The notes under the pieces: model-generated
What the model saw: the letters and a program-made list of their open reading frames with translations, nothing else
Told to the model about the DNA's origin: nothing
Databases searched by the model: none
In this document: positions 11,115-23,213 of the stretch, piece by piece
Numbering within the stretch: the first letter of the stretch is position 1
Layout of the letters: every line of letters begins with the position of its first letter
Source of the DNA: Poecilobothrus nobilitatus
Lineage: Eukaryota > Arthropoda > Insecta > Diptera > Dolichopodidae
NCBI GenBank assembly: GCA_947095535.1
Contig: OX352772.1
Location: forward strand, 170,462,613-170,526,612
Length of the DNA: 64,000 nucleotides
Reading direction: 5' to 3'
Program-made: the position numbers and the translations under genes

Positions 11115-13756
11115 CTCTCTACCATCAAAATGTAAAAGGTTTACGAAGTAAAACAAAAAATATTTCTCCAAATCAGAAAGTATTTAGACATTTATATTTT
11201 AACTGGAACTTAGTTTACTTCTTCAATTAACAGCTTAGAATTTTTTCCTTCGGCATTCTCTGTCCTTAGAAAAGATAGATATAAAAATCTTTTCTTAGAC
11301 AACATTCCTGGAAGTGATGATGTATTAATAGCAATTAATAATACTATCTGTTAATCTAAATTAATTTATTCACTTTGTCAATCTAATGTCACTTTTAAAA
11401 TTATAATAATCAAAATTGAGCTACCAACGAAAACTTAATCATTATTATCTGTTACATACCTCCTGCTTCTATTTTTGAAATATAGTATAAGTATATATTC
11501 GTAATTGAATCCATAATAAATCAGGACGACGATGTTATTCTATGAATTAACTAAGAAAGTTGATTCCGATTGAAGTGGTCAGTAATATTGAGTGCTAAAT
11601 AATTGAATGTATCAACTCTTTCAATTTTCAACAAATTGTCAGCTGTCTGTAATTATCGTGATAACCAATTACACATTCTCTTCACATATTCTCTCAACCA
11701 TTGTAATATGATCTCTTGACATATTATATTCTCTCAACAGTTATATATTCTTTTGACATATTCTATTCTCTTGACAACTAACTGGAAGGATGTATGTTGT
11801 TATAATTGACTGTCCAATTGAACTTGAAAAATTGATCCTTACCGTCCTCCTATTGTTATTCTTTTGTTTCCTCCTATTTTTGGTTTGACACTTTCCCATC
11901 GTTTTAATTTTCAAGAAGCCAATTTTGGTGATATTAACAACTTTTAAATCAATATGACGCTACTTTTAATTTTCTGCTAATATAAATACTTCAGTAAATA
12001 TATTTTATCAAATTATTCTTGCCGCTATTTCTCGTTTTCTTCTTTAACTTATTGACAAGTAAATAAGTAAGTAATATTATTTATCCCACCATGGTTCACT
12101 AGGAATTTGAAATTGTTAAAAAAAAAACCTGACGAAAATTTATTAAAAGTAATAATAACACCGATCACAATAACTTGTATGTATTCCAATTTTAAAGATA
12201 ATCCAAAACTATTGCGGAAGTTTATTAATAAAAAAAAAAGTAATCACTCGGCTTTTATGAATTGCCATAACTCTACCAGTAGTGACTCCAAAATAATTAT
12301 AAAATTTTCGGTGATTTTTTTTCTTTCAAAAACTCTCTTCCACTTTTAAATGAAGCGAATTTTTGTCATATCGATAACTTTTCAAAAAAAACTTTTTCTA
12401 ATAATAACGTTGATTCAAATGATCTTTTTTATTAGCTTACTAGACTTGATGCTAATACCTGTTCTGGAAGTGGCGATATTTCTAACCTATTATTAAAAAA
12501 GGATAATAGGTTAGAAATATGACGATACCTATTATTGTTTTGCCGCTCTCGTTGGTTTTCCATTGTCGCTCTTCCATTTTTATTACTGTCTCTGTTTTTA
12601 CTTCATTTTGGAAGAATGCTCTTATTAAACCTATTAGAAAATTTAAAATATTACGTAACCAATTATTGTCCTATAGCTAAATTATCTTCTATTCCAAAAC
12701 TTGTTGAATTAATTGTGTTGTATCTACTTATGATCACTGTACTCTTTTCATATATCCGTATTGACATGGCTTTGTTAAATGTAAATCCATTGTTACTAAT
12801 CAAGTTTTTCAACTTCTACAACAGCTCTATGTTTCAACTTCTAATCAATTTCTATGTTTCTCAAAAATATGGAGGAGGTTTTTCAGACTGACATAATTTA
12901 TTTTTTTCGTCATGATATTATCATTTTTTTGTTAAAAGAATTATAAGTTCCCTCCAATTTCACTAAGTGGGTACATTCTAACTTTTCTGACAGTAGCTAC
13001 AACATTTTATTTAAAATTATTTTTTCCCCATCTGGCTTTCATCGAGGTAGTCATTCAATTCTGTATTGTTTATCATTTTCACTTAGATTAATAATTTAAA
13101 AGATTTATAATTAATGCTAACTAAAAATTATTAAATCCGTAAAATTATAATTTGGAAAGATTCATCTGTTTTACAAGAAAATCTTAATCGATTTCATAGT
13201 TGGTGTATTTACATTAATCTTCTTCTAAATATTGATAAATGCACCACTATTACCTTCACTCTTTAGTGCATATAGTATTTTAACAACTAAACCATCCCCG
13301 AAGACCGATTAACAAAATGTTCTCGTTATGCACCAATTAACAGAATGATTTCTTTATGTTATTTATATAAACCTCACATCTATTTTGCGCTATCAAAACA
13401 GCCTCTAAAGAATAATCCTAATTTTAAAGAATAATCATGGATTTTTATTAGATTATGTAAAGGAATGAGAAGATGCGGAGTACTGTTAATCTTTTCCTTA
13501 GTTTAATATTTTTTTCGATAATTATTAGATTTTACTTTTAATAATTAATAAATTATCTTTGTTTAATAAAGATCATTTAATTAACTAATTGTTTTAATTA
13601 ATACCGTAATTAATATTTCTGTTAGGTTTTCTTTGTAAATTGTTTTATAAATCTATCTTTTACTTCTTTTAAATAATTATTTTGTTTTAATTTTAGTTTT
13701 AAGCAATAATATTTGGAACATTTGATTTAAGCATGCATAATAAATAAATAAACATT
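11115..13756 (+). mobile_element. badly decayed jockey/CR1-like element (EN and RT traces)
   Basis: Short peptides in changing frames follow the order of an EN-RT polyprotein. EN: YHQNVKGLRSKTKNI near 11120 and FFPSAFSVLRKDRYK near 11245, then a segment near 11440 with ICYIPPAS. Linker: PWFTRNLKLLKKKPDENLLK near 12090 and FINKKKSNHSAFMN near 12220, then ANFCHIDNFSKKTF near 12355. RT: NYCPIAKLSSIPKL near 12660, then NRFHSWCIYINLLLNIDKCT near 13190. Almost every domain contains stops and indels, and the YADD box is not readable. The AATAAATAAATAAAC run at about 13740-13756 may be its 3' tail. The 5' boundary is uncertain; the region 10240-11110 may hold ORF1 remnants that I cannot identify. Confidence 0.6.
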
Positions 13757-16700
13757 GACATTTTTTCTTAAAGTAAAAATACATTTAAAATAATTTTCAC
13801 TTACATATAGTGGAATAACTTCTTGCAAACATTGAAGTAAATACACACAAAAATGTATATATTTCGTTGATTTCCATTCCTAAAAAACATACAAGTTCTA
13901 TAATAAACTTTATTTATTCAAAATACATATATTTCTGTCAGAGATCATACGGTTATTAGTGAGTTAGTTTAAAATATTTAGATTTTTTCAGATTTAGAGA
14001 TTTTTAGAGATTTATATTTTTTTAAATTTATTTTACTAACGCCTTTAATAACTGTATGAGTAGCTGTGTATCAGTAATAAAAGCTATATAAATAAAAAAG
14101 AAATCTGTTAATTAATGTTACATATACTAAATTCTAAAAAAAATCGTAGCTTTGTATACTTTTTATAATATCATTATAATGTTTAAATAAAAGTATTATA
14201 TTTAGTTGGCAATTTTTGTATATATTTTTAATTTAATAACTAAAGCTTTGTTTTAAAATTTTCAATCTATCAAAATACATTCATTTTTTGTTTTTTTTAA
14301 ACTATATTTTTTTTAATATAGATTCAAATGAATATAACTATATTTAATTTTTATTCGAAAAAAAGATTTATTTTTATTAAATATATTATATATTTTTATT
14401 GCTTTATTTTTGTAACTATTTTTCATAGTCTTATTTATTATTTATAACAAAATTAAAAATAGTTTTACATTAGGTATATCTTTGCTTTTTTTTATAGTTA
14501 CCTTTTTAATTAAGTTAATTAAGTTTCTCTTTTAAATTTAAAAATCATTAATTAATGTTATAAGTTTTTCAAATGTTTCTATAAATAAATTATATATAAT
14601 TATTAATATAATAAATCTATAATAAATTTTTTTTCAAGTTAGAGTTTCATCCTTTTTATTTTTAAATATGTTATTGAAGCGCATGCCTATTTCTTATTAA
14701 AAGGAGAGGTATATATATGTCGTACCATTTGATAAGGATTTAAATAAACTAACTCAATAATTTAATATACCATTTAAATAATTTTATGAAATATGAATTA
14801 TATGAAATAAAAAATTCCTAAACTCTACTCTAATCTAAAATGCGGCAAAATAAATAATTTTAAATATCATAGTTTTCATTTACAAGTACATAGATAGTCA
14901 AATAATTAAAATTTTTGACATTTAAAGACTGATTTTCATTACAGCGATTTATCCACGAAACTGTTAGAACAAGATAGCAGATACAAAAATGACATCTGTG
15001 TAAAAGAGAAAACTCTATAAAAAAATCGTCCAGCGATATTTTTATATTCCAAATATCGGCCATAAAATTCAGCAAAATCGTACATAAATTGTTTGGATAT
15101 GGATTTTTTACTGAATTTTATCGGCGATTTTTTTCAATAAGCTAATACAAATGAAAAAAATTTGAATATCACATAAAAAAATCCTCACATTACTTTATAT
15201 TTTTATTGAAAGTTGATATTTCAATTTTGAAGTGTCAAACTAAAAAAAACAAGGTAGAATGTAAACCAATGGTTTTCAAAAGCGCACATTTCCAAAAGAC
15301 AATACAAACTGTTTAGAATTGTGACTTGCACAAAAATTTGAAAATTTCATATAATTAGAAAAAACGTGAAAATACTTTTCTTTTTTTGGACTTTTCTGGA
15401 ATTTTGAGGGACTGTAAGTCCGGAACCTTATATAACTAAGAAAACCCGTTAACATATATTATTGCACCTTTAATTTTCATATCTTGCCGAAGAAAAATGT
15501 TTACAGGTGCCTAAGTTACAATAGCAAATTTTTTAATTTTTGAGGCGTAATAACTCATAAACAGGGGGTGGTACTTCTACTAATTCTAAAAGTTTTTTCT
15601 TTTCTGAAAATTTCAATCCCCTATCTAAAAGCATGCCGGAGTTAGAAGGTAGAAAAATCATGCAAAATTTCATCCCATTATATTGGCTAAAGGAGGAGGT
15701 GGGTTTAGTCAGTAAGAATCTGACACCACCAAGGTGGAAATTCTTGGTGTATTTGGAAGATTCCCACCTCCCTTAGGAAAAAAAAAATTTGGTTTACACA
15801 TAACGGTAAATTTAAATAATAAATTTAAAAACTATATATAATTATGATATTGATTTATAAAGGTAAAGAAAATTCCTGTCGAATGGCGTTTTCAGATTGA
15901 AAAAATGTTAAGGGAAGTGTTTAAAAATAGGGCTTTTTCAAAGTTTGAGGGGCTGTAGTTCCCTGATGGATCGGGCTACATGAAAAAGTTGTTCTACAAA
16001 ATTAATTTTTTTATGAGACCTACCCATGGTTTAAATGTTTTTCCTCTATCTTTAACGGTGCAGAAGTTTTGTAAGCAGATGGACAGACGGACAGACGGAC
16101 GGACGGACAGCAGAGTGAAACTAATAGCCACATTTTTTCAATTTTTTTTTGGAAATGTGCTAGAAAAAAGCAAATATTGTAATATTGTTTACATGTTTTT
16201 TTTTACAATTTGCACGCGAAAGTAGAAGTTTTATTCCTAAATTCCAAAATTCCATGTTAAATTCCAAAATCCAAATAAATTTTCAATATGTATATTGAAC
16301 ATAGAAATAGGTTATATGAAAATAGGTTGCTATAGCTGTCCTTGTCAGAAAAGTTCTGAAAACCGTAATATTTTTCTCCCTCTTTTTATTAACAGTGTAC
16401 CGTATTTTGCTCTTTCTTTAACGACGACAAATCGCCGATAATTTTTTAACACAGAAACTCTTAAACACAGAAATAGTTATGAAAAAATAGGTTACTTTAG
16501 CTATCTAAATCTTGTCAAAACTTCATAATATAATGATATAATATCAGGAATTTAAATTTTGTATATGTAAATACTATCAGACTGCAGGCGCGATTCGGAA
16601 AATTTGGAAGCTTTTAGAATTGTTTTCTTTTGTAATTTTTAAAATGGAAATATTATTTGATTAATTCAAATAGTTCTATTTTTTATGAATTTGTAGATTT

Positions 16701-16800
16701 TGTCAAATTTTAATACTACTATTTATCGTTTATGTTCCTGTATAATTAATCTAATATAAAATATATTTATCTTTATATATACATAATATAAAGGGTGTTC
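13757..16800. other. long AT-rich interval without a gene
   Basis: No supported coding sequence. A 71-codon frame at 14860-15075 (minus) and an 81-codon frame at 15980-16225 (plus) have no recognisable features. The part from about 15400 to 16110 resembles non-coding tracts elsewhere (around 22.2 kb, 45.2 kb and 57.8 kb) in recurring phrases such as a TGTAGTTCC-like word and a TTGTTCTACAA-like word, so it is probably an old interspersed element. Confidence 0.45.
16078..16112. repeat. GGAC/GACG tetranucleotide microsatellite
   Basis: A run of GACGGACA-type tetramers. Equivalent GTCC runs occur on the other strand at about 43218-43238 and 57678-57698. This is the GTCY cluster typical of a dispersed element class described in flies. 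Confidence 0.8.
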
Positions 16801-16808
16801 AAAATTAA

Positions 16809-18062
16809 GGTATCATTTTGATTTTGCCGCCATTTTTTTTCTACCTGGAATTTTTATACGAGGTTTCTTTAGGTATATTCTAAATACATAGTTAATATGG
16901 AACGTTACACGAAGGAACAACGTGTTTTTATTGTTACAACATTTTTTGAAAATGGTAAAAGTTTTCAAGATGTAATTAGGAAATTTCGAACAAAATTTGG
17001 TAGAGAAAATGCTCCAACAAATCGTGCCATCAAGCTGATGGTTGATAAATTTCTAGAAACTGGATCTGTTCTTGATAACAGAGGCAACATTTATCAACGT
17101 AGTGGCCGTTCAACCGAGAATGTAGCAGCTGTGAGCAGAAGTGTTGAAGAAGATCCAAAAACTTCCATTCGTCATCGTTCGAAGCAACTAAACATCAAAC
17201 CATCCACATTATTCAACATTTTGCATCGTGATCTCCATTAAAAGGCTTATAAGATCCATCTGACGCAAGAATTGAAACCAACTGACCATGCATTACGTCG
17301 GCAATTCGTTTCTTGTGCAATCGAAAAACAAGAAGAAAATGAGAATTTTTTTAACAAAATAATCTTCACCGACGAAGCTCATTTCCAGCTCAATGGCTAC
17401 GTCAATAAACAGAATTGCCACATTTGGGGTGAAGAGAATCCAAGGGTTATCTTAGAGCAACCAGTACATCCGGTTACGGTTTGGTGTGGTTTGTGGTCAG
17501 GAGGAATCATCGGACCATATTTTTTTGAAAACGTAAATGGAAATGCGATTACGATCAATGGAAATCGCTACAGGGAGATGATCCGAAGCTTTTTGTGGCG
17601 GGAAATTGATGATTCGGACGTAGAGAATATGTGGTTTCAACAGGACGGTGCCACTTGCCACACAGCAAGAGAAACAATGGATCTTTTGAAGGAAAAGTTC
17701 GAAGATCGCATTATTTCTCGTAGAGGAGGAGTGATGTGGCCACAAAGATCGTGCGATTTGACACCGTTGGATTTTTTTTGTGGGGTTTTGTGAAATCGAA
17801 AGTGTACAGCAATAATCCCACAACAATTCAAGAGCTTAAAAACAACATTATCGAGCAGATTTCAACCATTGAGAACAGTTTATTGAACACCGTGATTCAG
17901 AATTTTGGTAAAAGATTGGAAGCCTGCCGAACTAGTATAGGGGGCCACTTGGCCGACATAATTTTTCATTATTAACCGGAACCTATTTGTAATAAATTAA
18001 AATAAAAATATATTTAATATTTCAAAAAAGAGTCTTTTTTTATTAAAATTAAAATGATACCT
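16809..18062 (+). mobile_element. mariner-type DNA transposon, DD41D group, inactive
   Basis: The coding region is bracketed by inverted ends: GGTATCATTTTGATTTT at about 16809-16825 and its near reverse complement AAAATTAAAATGATACC at about 18045-18061. Length is about 1.25 kb, normal for a mariner. The expected TA target duplication is not unambiguous at either end. The transposase has an early stop and a frameshift, described separately. Only this copy is present in the window. Confidence 0.8.
16897..17975 (+). pseudogene. DD41D mariner transposase
   Basis: A cut-and-paste transposase that would bind the inverted ends and move the element at TA sites. The N-terminal half (16897-17238, starting MERYTKEQRVFIV) is a helix-turn-helix DNA-binding region with SIRHRSKQLNIKPSTLF as second HTH. 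The catalytic half has FTDEAHF (first Asp), WFQQDGATCHTA (second Asp) and, after 41 intervening residues, the Asp of DLTPLDFF followed by LWG. That spacing defines the DD41D (rosa-type) mariners. Two lesions: TAA at 17239-17241, and a missing T in the T run at 17772-17779, after which the frame continues from 17780 as WGFVKSKVYSNNP to the stop at 17975. All three catalytic aspartates survive, so decay is recent. Confidence 0.9.
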
Positions 18063-18690
18063 ACATATAATTGTCGAATATTATAATAAAATACAGTATT
18101 TTAGTAATTAAAGTAGCTCATATTTTTTAAAATATATCGATATTGGTATAATATTACACAGTTACAAAATACAGTATTTTTAATAAATGGAGTAGCTTAT
18201 ATTTTGCCACTTTAACAATTTGTTCTACAATTCGAGATTACTTCATCAATAATTCGTTTTTTCGAACTATATTTCTTAACTATATACATATATATGAATT
18301 TCAAAAAACAGCAACGTGCATTGATGAGATTGTGAAAGAAAGGGTTAATTTCATTCATTCATTCATTGATTATTATAAAGAACAGTTGATTTTTTTTTAT
18401 ATACGGAGTGAATAATTAAAGTGTATTATATTAAATATTTTTTAATCGTAATTTTGCAATTTATAATAATTGCCGGTATATATTTGTGACGGCCGATAAT
18501 AGGAATGTCGGACTGCGAAACGTATAAGACAAAAATAAGCCACGAAAACGGTATTCGGTGGAGTTTGCGGTAAAATCTGCCACATAACGGTAAAATGTGC
18601 AGGGTTGGATAAATATTCAAGTACATAGTATATTAGATACTAATAAACATGTGAAATATATATATGAACAGACTAAACCAAATAAAAAAG
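18063..18690. other. AT-rich spacer
   Basis: Nothing recognised. A (CATT)n-like run near 18350-18370 is the only simple repeat. Confidence 0.4.
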
Positions 18691-18779
18691 GATCAAAAAA
18701 TGAAATTGATAAAATGTGACTTCTGACCAAACAGAAAAATTAAATGTTTCGCTTTTAAATTCAACGAAAAAAAATGATG

Positions 18780-19650
18780 AAGTGTGCAATAATTTAAAAA
18801 ATATTGTAAATGAAAATAATGGAAATATAGATAGTGTCATTTGCTGATTTTGTAAAAACAAAAAAAAATTGTGTAAATGCATTTCCAATAATAAAAAAAG
18901 ATTTGCCTTTGTTAATAAAACCTAAAAACAAACAAAAAACGGTGTTAACAAAAAAAGACTTAAATACAAAGGTTGATCCGAAAAATCTAAAAACTAAAAG
19001 CATTGAAAGTAGAAATAACGGTATTATATTGATTGAAACGGATTCGGTAGGAAATCCTGAAAAAATTAAAACGGAACTTCAAAATAAAATAAATTAATTA
19101 AAAATTATGATATAAAAATTCCTGTGGATATTGAAACTAAGTTTTACATTGTTCATATGAATAATAAATTTAAAGGTGATGAAATAATTGAAAGGCTTGA
19201 AAAACAAAATAGTTTTATGGAAATGAGCGAATTAAATGTAATCAAATTAAATACAGTGAATAAATACAACAAAGAAATGCAGAATGCTATAATTGAAGTG
19301 GATAAGGAATATTTCCCTAAAATACTAACTGCAGGAAAACTCTGTATAGGTTGGGAAAGATGCAAAGTTTTTGACGCAATCAAGAGATGTAAGGAGATGT
19401 TACAAATATAAAGGCTTTAGTCATAAATCGGCTGACTGTACAAATGTAGGAACGTGTCCTAAATGTCACAAAAATTATAAAACAAATGAATGTGATCAGC
19501 AAGAGGAAGTGATTCAATGCATCAACTGCAAAAAATCAAACGAAAAATTCCAGCTAGGTTTCGATATAGCGCATAAAACATTTAGCAAATTATGCACTGT
19601 TTATGTAAAGAAATTAAATGAAAGGAAACAGAAAATTGGCTACTAGCAAT
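18780..19650 (+). pseudogene. I-like retrotransposon ORF1 (gag-like, zinc knuckles)
   Basis: Nucleocapsid-type RNA-binding ORF1. Frames at 18834-19097 and 19124-19411 carry a lysine-rich N-terminal part and the typical region ending in GWERCKVFDAI. From 19371 in another frame come three knuckle-like units: CYKYKGFSHKSADC (the second Cys is Tyr here), CPKCHKNYKTNEC and CINCKKSN, then FSKLCTVYVKKLN. Order and spacing match the gag of I/Loner-type non-LTR elements. A frameshift near 19390, with a local duplication of an AGATGTAAGG-like word, and stops near 19098 and 19646 inactivate it. The RT of the same element follows on the same strand. Confidence 0.75.
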
Positions 19651-20099
19651 TAAAGAAATTGGAACGGGTTGAAAAAATATCAATTAGTTGTTGTGAGCAA
19701 GTCGTAGAAATTACTAATGATAGGGCTCCAAACAAAGATAACTGCAATAATAGAACTAATTATGATAAGCATGATAGTAATAAAATGAATGAAAAAGAAG
19801 TTAATTATAGTAATACAAATTGTAATAATATTGAAAATACTAACATCGAGCAATCTTCCATACTTAAAGAAAATCATTAAACACCGAATTTATTACATAA
19901 ATTATGGCCCCTTAATAAAAATAAAAATAGCAAAGCTGAAAATAAAAACGGAGGCAAATTCAGTACGAAAAGTTCAAATATGGTGAATACTCAAGAAACC
20001 AACAGTTCAAAGAAGGAAGTTCCAAGTAACAGCTACACAAACTGGGTCAAAGGAGAAACTCAATGAGCAAATTAATCCAAAAATAAGTAATATAAATGA

Positions 20100-21860
20100 T
20101 AAAGGCGATAACACATATAAAAGTTCTAGCTTTGTTGATTCTCTGATTCCACCAATTATTAGATTAATTGCGTGCTGAAAAAGCCAACTGAATCTAATAA
20201 AGTTATCAAAGAAATAATTAGGAATGGAATTATAACATGCGATAGCTATGAAATTGCAAATTCGTTCAATACTTACTACAGCGAAATTGGGAACAAACTG
20301 GCAAATAAAATCAGTGACGCTGAACAGTACACAATAAAAAACAATATTTTTCTTAAACCAACAGATGAAGCAGAAATAGCCCAAATCATTGTACAGTTGA
20401 AAAATAGTGCACCGGGGGGTGATATATCAGCGACTGATTTAAAACATGTTGTTCAATTAATAACACCTATAGTTATTTCCTTAATAAATAAATGTCTTTC
20501 GACGGGTATTTATCCTAAGTGTTTAAAATCAAATTGTTGTACCGATATTTAAATCTGGGTCAGCAAGCGATTTATCTAATTATATTGGCTTTGTTGATTG
20601 TTGGCTTTGATCTGAATCAATTTGGTTTTCAAAAAAAAAAAATCGGAACCGCTTATGCGGCTATGGAAGCTACCAACTCAATTATAAACCAATTGGATGA
20701 AAAAAATTATGTATGCTCAGTATTTTTTGATTTAAAAAAGGCTTTCGATACAGCGACCCATAACATCTTACTTGACAGCCTACATGAAATTGGAATACGG
20801 GATGCACCTCATGAATTATTAAAATCATACCTAAAAAATAGAAAAAATATTACAAACATTAATGGAGTGTTAAGTAATGAGAAATAAATAAATTTTGGTG
20901 TTCCTCAAGGATCTGTGTTAAGTCCTACATTATACCTGCTTTACATTCGCAACACCCAGTATGCGAATTTAATAGCTAACTATAAGATCTTTGCTGATGA
21001 AATCTACTTGTTTATAATGCTTCCACTTGTGATGAATTAGAAATACTAATAAATGCTAACTTGTTGAAATACAATAATTGGCTTAAACAAATTAACAAAT
21101 TAACAATAAATGCTGAAAAAACTAAATGTATAGTATATAAAATAAAAAATAAGATTAATATAAATCCAAAACTGTTTGTAAATAAAGTTGAAATAGAAAG
21201 AGTTGCTACATATAAATATCTAGGTGTTGTAATTGATGAAAAGCTAAAATGGGAAGATCATATGGTTAAAAAAATTGTGGCCTTGTTAGGTGCCATCAAA
21301 AGAAGTGGAATCGTTCTGAGAAGAAGAGCAGCTGATAGTTTATACCATGCTCATATTATCTCCCATATTAGATTTAATATATATAATTAGTCCAGCTTGA
21401 AAGATAAAATTGGTATTTAAATAAACAAGACTATAAAAAGTTTGCACAAATTGAACTGGCTGACCCCAACAAATGAAATTTTCTTACAAACGGTTTACCT
21501 AAAGTTATCTGAACTCATTGTTTTAGAAAAATTCAAATTAATTTTCAAGTTGGAAAAAGGGATTTACAAAAAAAAAATTGTAATTACTAAAAGAAATACT
21601 GTTCATTATACAATACAAGAAGGATTGTATTGTAACATTGTTCAGTTACAATACAAGAAGGATAAACCATATAAATTATGCCAAATTAAGAACTGAGCTA
21701 TCACGTAGTAGTTGCCTTACTTCAGTTATAAGGGTTTATAATAAGCTACTATCGGATTTAAAAGAATGTTCAAATTTAGATGTTTTTGTTAAAAAACTAA
21801 AATATTTATTGAAAAAAAATTTCTCACTAATAGCCAATATAATGCAGGAGTGAAGAATCA
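20100..21860 (+). pseudogene. I-like retrotransposon reverse transcriptase
   Basis: RT remnant downstream of the gag-like ORF. The linker NKVIKEIIRNGIITCDSYEI with ANSFNTYYSEIGNKLANKI begins near 20190. RT motifs: LKNSAPGGDISATDLKH near 20400, FFDLKKAFDTATH near 20730, NFGVPQGSVLSPTLYLLYI near 20895. The YADD box is altered (KIFADEIYLF near 20990, FADE). The thumb (YKYLGVVIDEKLKWEDHM near 21210) and the C-terminus to 21853 follow. Stops at 20550, 20885 and 21390 and a duplicated GTTCA-containing stretch near 21600-21660 break it. The EN domain between gag and RT is deleted. The part from 20713 on is repeated at 47705. Confidence 0.8.
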
Positions 21861-22739
21861 ACATAGCATTATTTATATGCTATAAAATATATTTTTCTTA
21901 ATTGTATCTATATACGTTTTATTGTATTAATTTATATTTGTATATTTTTATATTTTGTATTCAATTATGGAGCTAATTTGTGATATTTCATATCAAAACA
22001 GTATGTTTTGTTTCCATCGCAGTTAAGAAATAAAAAATAAGAAACTAGTGAGCTATATGTAACAAAAATAAAAAAATGTAATTTAATTTTATATGGTAAA
22101 GAAAAATAAAGGAATAATGTAAAAATAAAAATATTTTCTTATTTCTTAAAGTTACTTATCAATATAGTGTTTTTTCAAACAAAAATTCATTTCATAAAAC
22201 ATCTGCACGGTTTAGGATGGAGTAATGGAATTTCCACTGTGGAAAAGTTTTATAAGAAGTAAATGTTGTGAACCAACCTTTTATGTAGCCGCACCGATTG
22301 CAGAGCTAGTGTCTCTAAAACTTTTCAAAACTGGAAAACTAACTTAAAATTAATATAAAAAATTCAAAAAATTTTGTCAATTGAAAATTTAAATTTACCG
22401 TTATGCTAAAACAAAATTTTGCAAAATTTTGGTTTTTATTGAAAAGTAGAGTAGCGTCGGAAAATAGTTCAGAATTACCATAAATTTATTAGAGCTGTTT
22501 ATTAGAGCAAATTGAAAATAGGTATGTTATTTTTAGACACCAGAACAAATTTGTCATATATATAACATAGAAAAAAGTAAGCTGAAAGGAAATGAACAAT
22601 TTAAGAATAGATATATTATATTTTTTTGAAATACTAAGAAAATTAACTATCAATTTATTACTTGGTGAAACCCTAATATCAGTTAGTTATTTTATTATAC
22701 AACCTACAATTTAAGAGGGAGTTGAGTTAGGTACCGAAA
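21861..22739. other. non-coding AT-rich DNA between the I-like and jockey remnants
   Basis: Includes the 3' untranslated part of the I-like element (to about 22050) and a tract near 22200-22340 with the phrase TTATGTAGCCGCACCGATTG, which is shared with copy B and loosely with about 45.2 kb. No coding sequence recognised. Confidence 0.45.
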
Positions 22740-23204
22740 ATAAATTTCAAATTGGCATATTGTGAACAAAGTTGTTAATATTCACCTTGAATCTTTGCAC
22801 GTTCTAAATGTAATCATCACCAATTTTGGGGATCACACGTGAAAGATGGTTCCACATTCGCGATGTTCGTACTACAAACGAATTTCCATAAGCCGAACTA
22901 CACCATTTCGGAATTTGAACTACATAGAGTTGGGGAGAAGAAGCTCTCCTTGTTTCTCTTTGGAATGCCTTGAGAGGAGCCATTAAACTTTTAATCTAGT
23001 TAGAATAAGAAACCCATACACCTAGCTGCATCTTTAGCTGTACCAAAAATATGATTGAACCAACTTAATTTTTGATTTAGCTCCATGCCCAAGATGTTGA
23101 ACTCACCCGAATGTTGCAAAACTTTCCCTTGAAAAGTTAAATTTGAAAGTTAAAGTGGAATCGAAGTTTTTCTTTTTCGAAAGACTAAACAGCACTGAGT
23201 TTTC
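22740..23204 (-). pseudogene. jockey-like element, RT thumb and C-terminus (3' part of a split copy)
   Basis: The minus-strand peptides KKTQCCLVFRKRKTSIPL, FNILGMELNQKLSWFNHIFG and, after an internal deletion, a block with FQRETR, GNSF and PKIG match the C-terminal third of the element at 30.5-33.6 kb (NILGIELNQKLTWSNHIFG; PPLKVFQRETR). Its reading continues directly from the jockey piece at 24846-25775 once the LOA element between 23214 and 24845 is removed: codons for FNS and KKTQCC meet exactly. The RT segment between the thumb and PPLK is deleted. Confidence 0.8.
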
Positions 23205-23213
23205 TTAGAGTTA

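Noticed and set aside
12535..12891. 118-codon hydrophobic open frame that could be a membrane protein
   Set aside because: Other frames of the same stretch show RT-type peptides (NYCPIAKLSSIPKL); the hydrophobicity follows from T-rich DNA.
18673..19003. Phe-rich minus-strand frames
   Set aside because: They are antisense to the lysine-rich gag-like ORF1.
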